Source of the DNA: Lagopus muta
Lineage: Eukaryota; Chordata; Aves; Galliformes; Phasianidae
Assembly (NCBI RefSeq): GCF_023343835.1
Contig: NC_064433.1
Span: forward strand, 186,644,277-186,708,276
Reading direction: 5' to 3'
DNA length: 64,000 nt
Part shown: in pieces, positions 1 through 10,545 of the stretch
How positions within the stretch are numbered: the first letter of the stretch is position 1
How the letters are laid out: each line of letters begins with the position of its first letter
The notes under the pieces: generated by a model
Told to the model about the DNA's origin: nothing
The model's database searches: none
Seen by the model: the letters and a program-made list of their open reading frames with translations, nothing else
Translations under genes and position numbers: made by a program

Positions 1-3000
1 CTCGTTCTCAGTTTGGCATAAAACCAAAGTAACAATCAATGCTGTTAACACCTCCAAATTGGCTTATTATTGCACAATATTACATTGGGCAAGGCCACAA
101 CTAGTAATATACAGCGATGGATGAAGGTAAAGGAATACTTAGTTATCTGTTCAAGTTATAGTGAATAAAATGTATCTGAAACTGTCAGTAATGTGATTTT
201 AGTTTGTTTAACAGACCTCAGAAGCAATAGTTTTTAAACTAGAAATTAACAAAAAGGTCTAAAGAATTATGTCTCCAGCTGTATGTTTCAAGCACTCCAA
301 TAGACTTATCACCATATTCTGCTGTTATTGCCACAGGCCAGCTAGCATCTAAAAATGACAGTGACAGGCTGCTGTCACCCAAGACACCAAATCCATCCTT
401 TTTTTTCATTCTTGCCAGCAGCTTGTTTAAATAAACACACAACAAGAGGAAAAAAGAGGAACATTGAAAGAATAATTTCTCAAGAAGTCGGTATTTAATA
501 TGTTTAACATTAAAGAAAATTAATAGGAAATGAATCACCAAAAACCTGGCACCATTATATTTTGATGTACAGACCAAAATACATTTCCAAGGCTGAACTG
601 GCAAAGGACCAGCATCTGCTACCTGCTAATTAACACTTTAAACATAGCATTGCAGGTGGTTGAAAGAGAACAATGCAAATCTTGAGCATACTGGCAGGCT
701 GCACCTCGCCCTGTTGAAAGGCATTGCACTCATTCTCTGCAGAATCTATTCCAGGACTGCGCACAGTGCATTTGTCAGCTTCTTCATTGCCTTGACAGCC
801 AGTATTATAGTTATTTACATGTTGTGTAAGTGCATTAGTTAATGTTTGTGCGGTGCTTTGAGTATGTGAAATATATTCAGTATTACTATTTCCATTGGGA
901 TGAACCTTAAAAGCATATTGAAAAAGTCAAATAACTTCTTTTAAAGTGGAATAGCAAATCCACCAAGCTTGTCAAGATGTTGTACTACCTGAAATGTTCA
1001 CAATTATATCTGCTTTTGCAATATAGTTGCACATGAAGCAAATATATGCACTCTTTTTTTTTTATTTCAAGGATCAGTGTACTAGTTTAACTAGAATTTG
1101 CTTTAATTATTTCAAATAAACAAAACAACACAAAACAAAAACCACCTCCATTTATTAAATTAAAGTCAAGTAGTACATCTTATTGGCAATTTCAAGAAAG
1201 CTAGCCTCTGGAATCAGAATTACTGAATCTCTTTATACTGATCTGGCTGTCTCCACATTTTACATTACATAGTTTAGACTAAAAGTTTGTCAATATGGAG
1301 CAATTAAGTGGAAAGGTATGCCAAATGCAATTATATCACCACCGGTTTAAGGACATAAATTGTAATGTGGATACTAGAATCTAAGTAGAAGTGGCTCTTC
1401 TAATTAGGGGAAAACAGTACCAAGAATCATGTATTTCATAATAAAAGTAGGCATATGATGAATTATATCAGTATATACTTTTTTTGTGGCTTTACTTCAT
1501 CAAAAAGAATTATGTAAAAAATATAAAGCTCAGAGAAGCTATGTAGTCAATCAAGTGAAAAAAATTTCAGCCCATACAGGCATAGATAATTCAAATCCTT
1601 ATAGAGGTCTTATCTCTGATGGAAAGTCTACTGGAATAAAGTTTGCTAGCTTAAAAGAAGTCAGGACCCATTTGCTTTGAAAAGAAACCTACAAAGTAAG
1701 TGCAGTGGCAGCTATAGTGGATATAAAAGAGGCTATGTTTGCAGAGAGGAAAGTTAAAAAGGGATAAGCTAGCTAATTTCTTTCAGCTATAGGTTTTCAT
1801 CTAATAGAAGTTATCACTTCACAATGCATGCTACACTTTAAAAGATTGTTAGATGCAAATTACTGAAGCAATAACTTCACAGAATGTGACATTCAGTGGC
1901 AAGGTGCATTTCCTTTAAAGCTGAAATGATCTGAAATAATTAGTTTTTAATATACAGCGTAAGCCTCTTCATCTATACTTGCTTGTTCAGAGGAAATCTT
2001 GAAGAACTGGAATTCATTCCGTACTCACTACCTAACCAGGTTAATGAAGCTTGCTATGCAAGCTGTTGTTTGTGAAAAAAAGTTGGATTTGGTTACTATT
2101 TATTCCTTTTTTTTATTATTATTACTCTAGACTTTAGAGATTAACCAATACTCTAGAGGAACACTTAATCTGAAATTCACATTTTCATCCTTCTGAGTCA
2201 GTCACTAGAGCCCCAGTTACAGCTGGAGAAGAAAAATGGGTAGTTTTAGAGATGACTCATCCCAATGTAGACTGTAAAATAAACCAGACAGCCTCAGATA
2301 TGGAAGAGTGAAAGGAGTAGTAAAATTATGAGGGAAAGAGAGTCCAATTGGCTCTGATACTATAGGTCAGTAATTAAGTGCCATAATCATGTGTTTATAA
2401 GACAGAAATATTAATCTGGAAAATTCTTGGGTTTTCTTGTTCTCATCACTTCAGTTGTTAATATAAATTAGAACAGGTCCAGAAAAAGAAAGACAGTGAT
2501 TTTAAATCCCTATATGAGACTTCCCTGATTGTTAAGGATTTATTCAGGAAATAGAAGCCATGGTTTAAAGTTCCACCTCAGTCCTTGCCCAGATGATCTG
2601 TAAAATGCAACTTTATTATTTGGCAGTTCCATAGACAAAGAAGCCCTTGGGAAACTGGCCTAAGGGCAGCCTTCCAGGAGAAGAGAGCAATTTTTTGCTG
2701 CATTTTGGAAAAAATAATAGGAAAAAGTCAAAGGGTCAACGCCAAAATAAAACAACCATAACAGCCCTATAATGAGTAGTACCCTCAGCTTATTTCCTCC
2801 CCCCCTGGCTCTGAATCTTCCCTTAACTAGATCAGTGAGACAGTTGATCCACAAACTGCATTACAACTTCTCTCACTCACTATCGTTTCAGGCACCATTT
2901 GGGACCTCTTCAGAGCTTCCATTTTTATTCTCCTCCCATAGCTTATGCTTTTAATTACATCCAGAAATCAAGCCTGAGACACCATGAGGCTATTGCCAGA

Positions 3001-4437
3001 CAACCTCTTCACTCAGTTTGTCACCTCTGTTCTCTGGGTTCCACCATGTGTTCATCTGATCAATCCATTGGCCTTTGGGCATGGACTGCTCTTAACAAGT
3101 TATGTCAGTATTGCTAAATAATTGAATACAATGGGGCAAACTCCAACTCTGGACCTCATACAGCCATATCTCTTACTATCTGTTTCCCAATTCTTATTTT
3201 TCTTTAGGTAGCAGCACAATAACAGCACAGTAGCACACAACCCCTAGTATGAGAATATTGGTCGCCTCATAAGCTCTCCACAAATAAATATTTAATGATG
3301 CTTCTTCACACTGGGAGTTCAGAAGAGCATTTCCTTCCTTTCAAAGCCCCTGCTTGTTCTATTCATTTGCGCCAGGTATGATCTTTCTACTACACTGAAG
3401 AAACAAAGTTTATTTGAACATAACCCTCATAGTCTCTCTTGGTTCTATACTGCGAGTTCAGACAACACAGTAATCCAATCCATGATACTTTGAGCAATCC
3501 ACCGTACATATTCATGGTTCTATCTTAAAATTAACAGGATAAAAATTTATGAATTAAACATGAACTTTTCTTGCTGGACAAAGCCCATTTCCCTAGCTTA
3601 ACTACGAATGCATATTTTCAACACATTAGGTAGCAGATGCCAAAGAGGCTTATAAAATTATAGCAGCAATACATAGTAAGCAGTGAAGTGTTCAGGTCTG
3701 TAAAACAGCATTTTAAGGCAGATGAGTACTATGGGAAATGCAGGAATAACACTCCCCTGTAGGCTGGGCTAAGTTTGCTCTCTGTCAGATTGACCTTATG
3801 TAGCTGTACCAAATCATCACTGAAGTTATCCTGACTCTAACCATGCAGGACTTTAATAGCATTTTATGCATTTTTTTCTCATCCAAGAGGACAAAATAAC
3901 TAAGTGGGTTATTTTAAAAAGCTTTTTAACGCTAATGAAATTTCTGTGCAACCCAGCAGAGAGTGTGGGTTCTCCTTATGTCTGAAGGTCATGTCTCAGT
4001 CAATCAAGAAACAGTCTGCATGTTCTTCCAAACGCTTTTGATGCACTATTTTGAGATGGACAAAGGTAACACCTGTGTTTTTCTTCAGCTGAATACATTG
4101 TGCTGTTGAAATTCAAGTCATATCTTCCATCTAATCTTCCCTGTTTCCTCAGAAATACCATCTGGGGCAGCCAAATAGGAATAGCAGTTAACTGATCTGC
4201 TGGCACCTTCAGTGAGATTAATGAATCCATCATGGGAGAGGTCAGACAAGGCACCATCCCTGAATCATTGCCACAGGAACACAGGAATTATTTTAATCTC
4301 AAAACTTGTCCTCCAGCTTTTCAATTTAATAAGCAGCTACCTTTAGCAGGAACCATGCAAAGAAGCCTGGGCTTAAATGATTTATTTATATGCAAAGATG
4401 GAGGAAAGAAAGTGGAAGGAGGGCCGAGGAGAAGCTG
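1..4437. other. unassigned AT-rich DNA, no gene recognised
   Basis: No repeat family or coding exon is recognisable in this stretch. It contains short low-complexity tracts: a T run at 1054-1063, an A/C-rich run around 1118-1142 and a T run followed by ATT repeats around 2107-2125. Open frames on both strands are short (under about 90 codons) and lack any family motif. It could be intergenic, or an intron of a gene whose exons lie outside the window. Old, diverged repeats that the eye cannot see are likely to be present. Confidence 0.5.
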
Positions 4438-4835
4438 TGTGCTGCAGTTTAGCCTCAGCAGGCAACATCTCCCCTTCCCAAGGGAGATGGGGGAGAGAAT
4501 TGGAAAGATAAAAGTGCAAGAACTCCTGGGTAGAGATAACAATACCTTACTAGATAAAGCTTTGGTAAGCAAAGCTAAACAAGGAATTCATTTGCTACTT
4601 CTCATTAGCAGGAAAGCAGGGCTCATCATGTGTAATGGTACCTTGGGAAAACAAGTGCTGTCATGCTTACCATCACCTCCTTCCTCCTTCTTTACTCTAG
4701 TTTTTATTACTGAGCATGATTTGATGCTGTACAACATGGGATATCCCTTTGGCCTGTCTGGGTCAGCCATTCTGGCTGCATCCCCTCTCATCTTGTTCAC
4801 CCCCATCCTGCTCGCATATGCTTATTGCAAAGAGA
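4438..4835 (-). mobile_element. ERVL-like solo LTR, minus strand, 5' end eroded
   Basis: This is a long terminal repeat of the common avian ERVL-like type, read on the minus strand. Landmarks in plus-strand order are the LTR 3' terminus (TGTGCTGCAGTTTAGCCTCA at 4438), a GGGGGAGAGAATTGGAAAG block near 4490, an AACAAGGAATTCATTTGCTA block near 4577, a GGATATCCCTTTGG block near 4740, and a GGGTCAGCC...GGCTGCATCCCCTCTC block near 4760-4790. The order and spacing match the LTR at 20949-21470 and the reversed LTR at 56330-56676. The end near 4835 fades out, so the 5' start (U3 side) is missing or decayed. No internal viral sequence adjoins it, which suggests recombination between two LTRs. A 221-codon plus-strand frame (4232-4897) overlaps it and is explained by it. 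Confidence 0.8.
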
Positions 4836-5638
4836 GGTTCTCAAGGGCATACAGGCAAGAAAATGGTCTTTCATCAAGTTACACTGTCCTTGTATAACTA
4901 TTAACTCAGTACTCAGGCTTTGTCCCAACATGTATGTATCAAATGATACTAACACCTATTTTGTTAAAAATGATATTTTCTCTTTTCATTCTTTTCTTTT
5001 CAACAGCAAATTGACACAATTTCAATATATATCAGGCTGAATACAGTAATGAGACACAATCCTGGCACAGATTCTGGGAAGAAAATAATACTGGCATAGG
5101 GGCAGAGCAGAAAGCAAAAGGCTTATTGCAGAGAGGTGTTTATGTAGAGTGAGCAGGTAGCATCATTTATCAAATAGCACTGCTTATTGGACTATGACAA
5201 TGAACTAACTTTGCTATGGAATGTCCTGTGATGCCCATTTCACTGTTAAACAAAAAAGAAGTAGTGTGCAATTGCATTTTTTCTATAAGCTTTGACTAAG
5301 GATTATGCATCAGCTTTTAGAGCAGTTAAGAATTCTCAACAGCATTAGCCAACTCTCTAGGGTCTAACAAAAATAAATGCAACATTTCGACATTTCGTGC
5401 TATGTAACACTACAATAGACACGAATACATACACATCTCATCTACGTAATCTCAGATATTAGCCTATAAACTAATTTTCTAGTGAAGAATTAGCCAGGCA
5501 CCTTTCCCCCTACTAACAAAGTTTAAGGTCCCATGAACACTGTGAAGGATGTTGAGACCCACAAAAAGGCAAGAAGATGTAGAATTAAAGTTCAGTTTGT
5601 TAAATGACAGATCTGCAAATTCTGCCAAAACTGAAAAG
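4836..5638. other. unassigned AT-rich DNA
   Basis: About 800 bases between an LTR and a CR1 pair. I see no exon, RNA gene or repeat consensus in it. Confidence 0.5.
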
Positions 5639-5869
5639 TCATAGAATCATAGAATCATTAAGGTTGGAAACAACTAACATCATCTAGTCCAACCATCAAC
5701 GCGTCACCATCATTCCTACTGACCCATGTCACTCAATGTGACATCTATCCTTTCTTTAAACACCTCTACGTCTCCCTGAGCAGCTTGTTTCAATGTTTCA
5801 CTACTCCTTGTAAGAAGGAATTCCTCCTAATATCCAATCTGAACCTTCTCTTATACAACTTAAAGCACT
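5639..5869 (-). mobile_element. CR1 LINE 3' fragment, minus strand
   Basis: The plus strand opens with two reverse-complement tail units (ATAGAATCATAGAATC) and then the TTAAGGTTGGAAA junction, so the element runs leftward with its 3' end at 5639. About 230 bases of the ORF2 end and 3' UTR remain, ending near the stretch for TTCCTCCTAATATCCAATCT. The copy is 5' truncated, as is usual for CR1. It belongs to the 'TTAAGGTTGGAAA' tail type. It is diverged from the consensus and non-coding. Confidence 0.9.
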
Positions 5870-5891
5870 TATTAATGGCAAAACAACAATT

Positions 5892-6098
5892 TAATAGAAT
5901 TATAGAATCAGAGGTTGGAAAAGACCTCTAAGATCATCAAGTCCGACTGTCAACCCACTCCACCATTCTCACTAAGCTATGTCTGTCAGTGCCACATCTC
6001 CACAGTTCTTGAGCAACTCCAGAGATGGTGACTCCACCACTTCCCTAGTGGCCCCACAAGTTTCAACAAACTGCCAGAGCTTAACATTTCTCTTCCAC
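5892..6098 (-). mobile_element. second CR1 3' fragment in tandem, minus strand
   Basis: A second leftward CR1 tail begins only about 25 bases after the previous copy (TAGAATTATAGAATCAGAGG, then GGTTGGAAAAGACCTCTAAG). The body matches the same consensus part as the copy at 5639-5869, including the CACATCTCCAC and GGTGACTCCACCACTTCC landmarks. The right edge is vague, after TTTCAACAAACTGCC. The order of insertion cannot be read directly. Confidence 0.88.
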
Positions 6099-6915
6099 TA
6101 GACAAATACCATGAGTAAAAATACTAGGAATGTTGTGGGTGTTTCATCACTTATTTGTTTTATGTGGGATACTTTCAGGTAGAGGAAAAAATATGGCTTA
6201 ACACTGACTCCAGAAAGAAATATTAGGTAATATTCCCACATACATAACAGTGCCATCTACCTATTTTCAGTTTTAAAAGAAGCACTGTTGTTTCTCACCC
6301 TTCTCATTTCTACAATTTTCTCAGTGGGCAGCTGACAGTGTCACATACTCAAATGCAGCAACAACTTAAAGAACATCAGAAGAAAAAAATGCCTTCTCAA
6401 ACTTCTCCATCAGAAGGGTCTCTCTCTGTCTAGGAGCAATGAGAGCTTCCAATGCAATTATTTGTCCACATTCTTTTCCAGATTAATGCTGTAACCATTG
6501 TTCATAGAGCTGTTGGAGATCTGCAGCCTGTGGCAAGCCCACAAGGGAGTTGTGGAAGGATGGCATCCCATGGGAGGGAGCCTTGCAGAGCAGAGAGTGA
6601 CCATGGAGGAACAGCAGAGATGAAGAGTTATGGACTGTCCACAGTCTCTGTTCCCCATTACCCTGCACTGCTCAAGGAACTGAGGTAGGAAAAGGTGATG
6701 GAGGGAAAGTTTGTAGTTTTTAGTAGTAGTTTGTAGCTTTTAATTCTCACTGCTTGAGTCTGTAGGCAATATATTACATTTATCTTCCTTACCTGAGTCT
6801 AGTTTGCTTCTGATGGTAACTGGTGAGTGAACTCTCTGTCCTAATCAGAACCCTTCCTTCACTGTATTTTCTCCTCCTGTTCTTTTGAGGAGGCAGAGTA
6901 AAAGAGTAGTGCAGT
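6099..6915. other. unassigned DNA
   Basis: No repeat consensus or exon seen. A short imperfect TAGT/TTTGTAG repeat lies near 6713-6740. Overlapping short open frames at 6452-6688 (both strands) share no motif with known families and look like chance. Confidence 0.5.
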
Positions 6916-7547
6916 GAGTCCTGGAATCTTAAAATGTTTTGTGCTGGAAAGGACCTTAAACTCCATCCGTTCCAACTCTTGACATGGGCTAGCTGACCTC
7001 ACCAGCTCAGGCTGGCCAGAGCCCATCCAACCTGCCCTTGAGCACCTCCGGGATTGGAGCACCCACAGCTTCTCCAGGCAGCCTGTGCCTGTCACCACTC
7101 TCACAACAAATAATTTCTTGTAAATATCTAAGCCTGCCCTCTTTTAGTTTAAATCCATTATCTCTAGCCATTTCACTACATTCTGCTACAGAGTCCCTGC
7201 TCATGTTTCCAGGTACTGGAAAGTCATTGTAAGATCTTCCTGGAGCCTTCTTCTCCCACCTGATCAACCACAACTCTCTCAGCCTGTTTCACAGGAGAGG
7301 TACTCCAGCCCTCTGATCATCCTTGTGGCCTCCTCTGGATCTGTTCCAGCAGCTCCATGTTCTTCTCCTGCTGGGTGCCCCAGGCCTGGACACAGTACTT
7401 TAGATGAGGCCTTACAAGGGCAGAGTAGAATGGGACAATTACCTCCCTTTTTCAGCTGCTCATGATTCTTTTGATGCAGCCCAGGATACAGCTGACTTTC
7501 TGGGCTGTAAGTAAGTGCACACTGCTGGCTCATGCCAAGATTCAACA
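6916..7547 (-). mobile_element. CR1 LINE 3' fragment (~630 bp), minus strand
   Basis: Leftward CR1 copy with its 3' end near 6916 (decayed tail TCCTGGAATCTTAAAATG, then GTGCTGGAAAGGACCTTAAA). Landmarks follow in order: TTGAGCACCTCCGGGATTGG (7037), GTTTAAATCCATTATCTCTAG (7148), CTCTCTCAGCCTGTTTCACAGG (7273) and GTACTTTAGATGAGGCCTTACA (7397). These cover the C-terminal end of ORF2 and the 3' UTR. Frames are broken by stops and indels. Its truncated 5' end meets the plus-strand CR1 that starts at about 7546, so the two lie head to head with almost no spacer. Confidence 0.92.
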
Positions 7548-7565
7548 TGAACTGGCAATGTGTGC
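7517..7565. repeat. short inverted repeat at CR1 head-to-head junction
   Basis: Arms 7517-7534 and 7546-7565 are imperfect reverse complements (CATGAGCCAGCA against CATGAACTGGCA, then GTGTGC in both) around an 11-base centre. They are the two CR1 copies' matching 5' ends facing each other. The pairing continues, with more mismatch, into about 600 bases on each side, so the locus could form a long imperfect hairpin in RNA. Confidence 0.75.
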
Positions 7566-8158
7566 TTGAAGCCCAGAAGGCCAACTGTATCTGGGTTGCA
7601 TCAAGAGAAGTGTGACCAGCAGGTCAAGGGAGGGGATTCTGCTCCTCTCCTCTGCTCTCGTGAGACCCCAGTTGGAGTACTGTGTCCAGTTGTGGAGCCT
7701 CCAACATGAGAAGGACATGGAGCTGTTGGAACAGATCTAGAGGAGGGCCATGAAGATGATCAGAGGGCTGGAGCATCTCTCCTGAGAGACCTTGGGGTCT
7801 TCATCCTGGAGAAGAGAAGGATCCAAGAAGACCTTATAGCGGCCTTCCTGTAACTGAATGGGGCCTACAGGAAAGCTGAGGAGGGACATTTTATAAGGGC
7901 AGGTAGTGACAGGACAGAGGGAGATGGTTTTAAACTGGAAGAGGGTAGATTTAAGCTAGATATTAGGAAGAAATTCTTTACTGTGGGGGTAATGAGACAC
8001 TGGAACAGGTTGCCCAGTGAGGATGTGGATGTCCTCTCCCTGGGAGCATTCAAGACCAGGCTGGATGGGTCTGTGAGAAACTCAGAGGGAGGTGTTCCTG
8101 CCTATAGCAGGGGGGTTAGAATTTAAAGTTCCCTTCCAACCCAAACTATTCTGTGATT
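7546..8158 (+). mobile_element. CR1 LINE 3' fragment (~610 bp), plus strand
   Basis: Rightward CR1 copy. It begins at CATGAACTGGCAATG, the same consensus point at which the neighbouring minus-strand copy stops. It runs through GCCCAGAAGGCCAACTG, GTACTGTGTCCAGTTGTGG and AGGAAGAAATTCTTTACTGT to the 3' UTR and the closing CCCTTCCAACCCAAACTATTC...TGTGATT. The ORF2 frame is broken (for example a TAG at about 7738). Tail repeats are reduced to about one unit. It differs substantially from the minus copy, so it is a separate insertion and not a recent inverted duplication. Confidence 0.93.
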
Positions 8159-10088
8159 CCAAATAGGATTACAAATGAAATAGATAGGAAGGGATAACAA
8201 GCTAGATTTTGAAGGGATAAATGTGATATCTTTACTTTAAATCCTACCAAAGCTGTTTACAAGATGGCTTTTTATATTTCAGGTAGTAATATTTTCTCCA
8301 ATGTCCAGAAAACATACATCTTTTCAGAAATCTACCCCTTCGCCCTCTATTAAGCTGATGTGAAACAAAATTTATTCTTACTGCATAACTAAAAGTTTGC
8401 CATAAAGGAAATCTCCCATGATAAAGAAACAGCAAACTTTCTACCACTGTATTAGCAATTGTATATAAAACATTTCAGTTTTTTATAAATAAGAATTGGC
8501 CTCTCAGAATATTACTTACATAACAAAGTCAATGATCTTTCTGAAACTCAAAGATTGGTTCCTTTAGCACTGTGATCCCAACACACCAGCACTGCACAAA
8601 ACACTGAAAGATGTTTCTGAAACAGCCCAGTATCTCCCCAAGGAACTAAGAGAACTGAGAACATGATCTTGAATTGCCTCGATATAGATGACCCTTAATT
8701 CTGAAAAAGCATTTATTTCCATGTTCCTTCCTCCTCTTTTCAGCTGGTAAATTTGATGAGATCTTTCACAGAAATTTTCTTCACAAAATGCATCTGAATC
8801 TCAAAAAGAGAAATCAGGCTTTTAAAGGACAAATAAAAATACATATTTTTCACTGCAGTTACTACACTGTCAGTATTTTCCATCACCTTTCATAAAGCTC
8901 ACACTAAGTGTTCTGTTTCCAGTGCTGAATCTTACTCATGACTTTAGTGATTTGACTATTAAAACTGGGGGTAGGTGGGAGAGAACATTATATCATCTTG
9001 TGTGAAACTTCACAGTCTTTTGGCATTATGCAAATATTCTCAGTTAATCTTAGTGTAATTAGAATTACGGAAAGAGAAGGTTGCAGTGACTGTTTTGATG
9101 AAATAACAGTATGTCAACATGGCTTGATTATGAAAATGAAATTTGGGTAGGGAATTCAACTGTTAAAGTAGAAAATGTCTAACTGAATGGAACACATGCT
9201 TTAAATTTTGCTTATTTGCTACACAAGAATTCTTTCTCAAGTTCTGTTTAAGTAGAGTTACACAGCAGCATATGATTAAAAATCTAATACCATCTTCAAG
9301 TTATAAAAGGCATTCCACTTTTAACAGGAAATAGCAGCCCACATGAGAGATTTTCATTAACTGAAACAAATATTTAGGCTATCAAAATGTATTGAGGTTT
9401 GATGTTTAGCATAGAGAACACAGAGCTGATCTCAAGGAGAAAAGTAAAAGCAACAAGAAAATGCAGTCTGAAACATACAAAGTTCTTATTCATCTTCTAG
9501 ATAGCAGAGGAAGTGCTCTCATCTCCCAAGTGCATTAACACCAGCATGAATATTTATGTTTCATAAAATTTGTACCCAAAGCTCATCGTCTGTTTCTTAT
9601 TTGCTGTATATTACTCTCCTAGTTAACTTATATCAGTAATTCATTCTTAGATCAGAAAAAATTGGAGGTAGTTTACACTTACAGAAGAATAAATGGAAGA
9701 CAGGCAGACTGTAGATAGCCCAGAGACTGAAGGTAACGTGTGCTAGCCCCCAATGCCAGTGAAAGACACAGCAGATAGGTGACCATTTTCCTGTAGAAAA
9801 TATATTCCTGTTGATGGACAAAATAGAATGTTGTGGCTTGGTATTTTTAGACTCCTTTATCCAGATGCCAATTAGGTCTGAAATTAGACAAAAAAATCAC
9901 ACACTGTTAGCAGTGTTTGTGTTACCACAAAACGCTAAAGCCCAAGTAACGATGGAAGATGCTAGCATGGTTGACACAATGAACAAAGAGCAGAAACAGA
10001 TTTCCTGTCAGTTCTCACAACTGGAGTCGGAAAGTATTATCGCTAGAAGAATAACATAGGTACAGTTTATTTGATTGACAATGCATTT
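8159..10088. other. unassigned AT-rich DNA
   Basis: Nearly 1.9 kb without a recognised repeat or exon. An AT-rich segment near 9026-9075 combines an ATGCAAAT octamer with TTAATC and TAATTAGAATTA words, which is how some conserved non-coding elements look. This is composition only, with no alignment behind it. Open frames here are below 85 codons and featureless. Confidence 0.5.
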
Positions 10089-10545
10089 TCATAGAATCAT
10101 AGGATGGCTTGTGTTGGAAAGGACTTCAAAAATCATCTAGTTCCTACCCCACTGCCACAGGCAGGGTTGCCAACCACTGTTTCAGGCTCCAGATCAGGTC
10201 GCCCAGAGTCCCATCCATGCTGACCATGAGCACTTTCAGGGATGGCGCATCCACAGCTTCTCTGCTAGCACTTCACCATGCTCTGAGTGAAAAGTTTCCC
10301 CCAACTTCTACTCTAAATCTCCCCTCTTTTTGTTCAAAATATTTCCCCCTTGTTCTATTACTATCCACACGTAAAAAGTTCCCTTCCACTAATAAGCTCC
10401 CTTTAAGTACTGGAAGACTGCTATCTTATCTCCCTTGAGCCTTCTCTTCTCCAGACTGAACAAGCCCAGCTCTCTCAGCCTGTCTTCACAGGGGAAGTGC
10501 TCCAGCCCTATCATCATAGGTACTCCTCTGGACTGGTTTCCATGG
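10089..10545 (-). mobile_element. CR1 LINE 3' fragment, minus strand
   Basis: Starts with TCATAGAATCATAGGATGGC and TTGTGTTGGAAAGGACTTCA on the plus strand, so the element's 3' end is at the left. It continues through the GCCACAGGCAGGGTTGCCAAC block, CCCCTCTTTTTGTTCAAA and AGCCTTCTCTTCTCCAGACTG to CACAGGGGAAGTGCTCCAGCC. Roughly 455 bases of the ORF2 C-terminus and 3' UTR survive. This tail type ('GGCTTGTGTTGGAAAGGAC') differs from the one at 5.6 kb, which points to a different CR1 subfamily. Non-coding. Confidence 0.92.

Noticed and set aside
7279-7584. 101-codon minus-strand frame
   Set aside because: Reading of a CR1 ORF2 remnant across the head-to-head junction, not a gene.
10109-10438. 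109-codon plus-strand frame
   Set aside because: Antisense reading of the minus-strand CR1 copy at 10089-10545.
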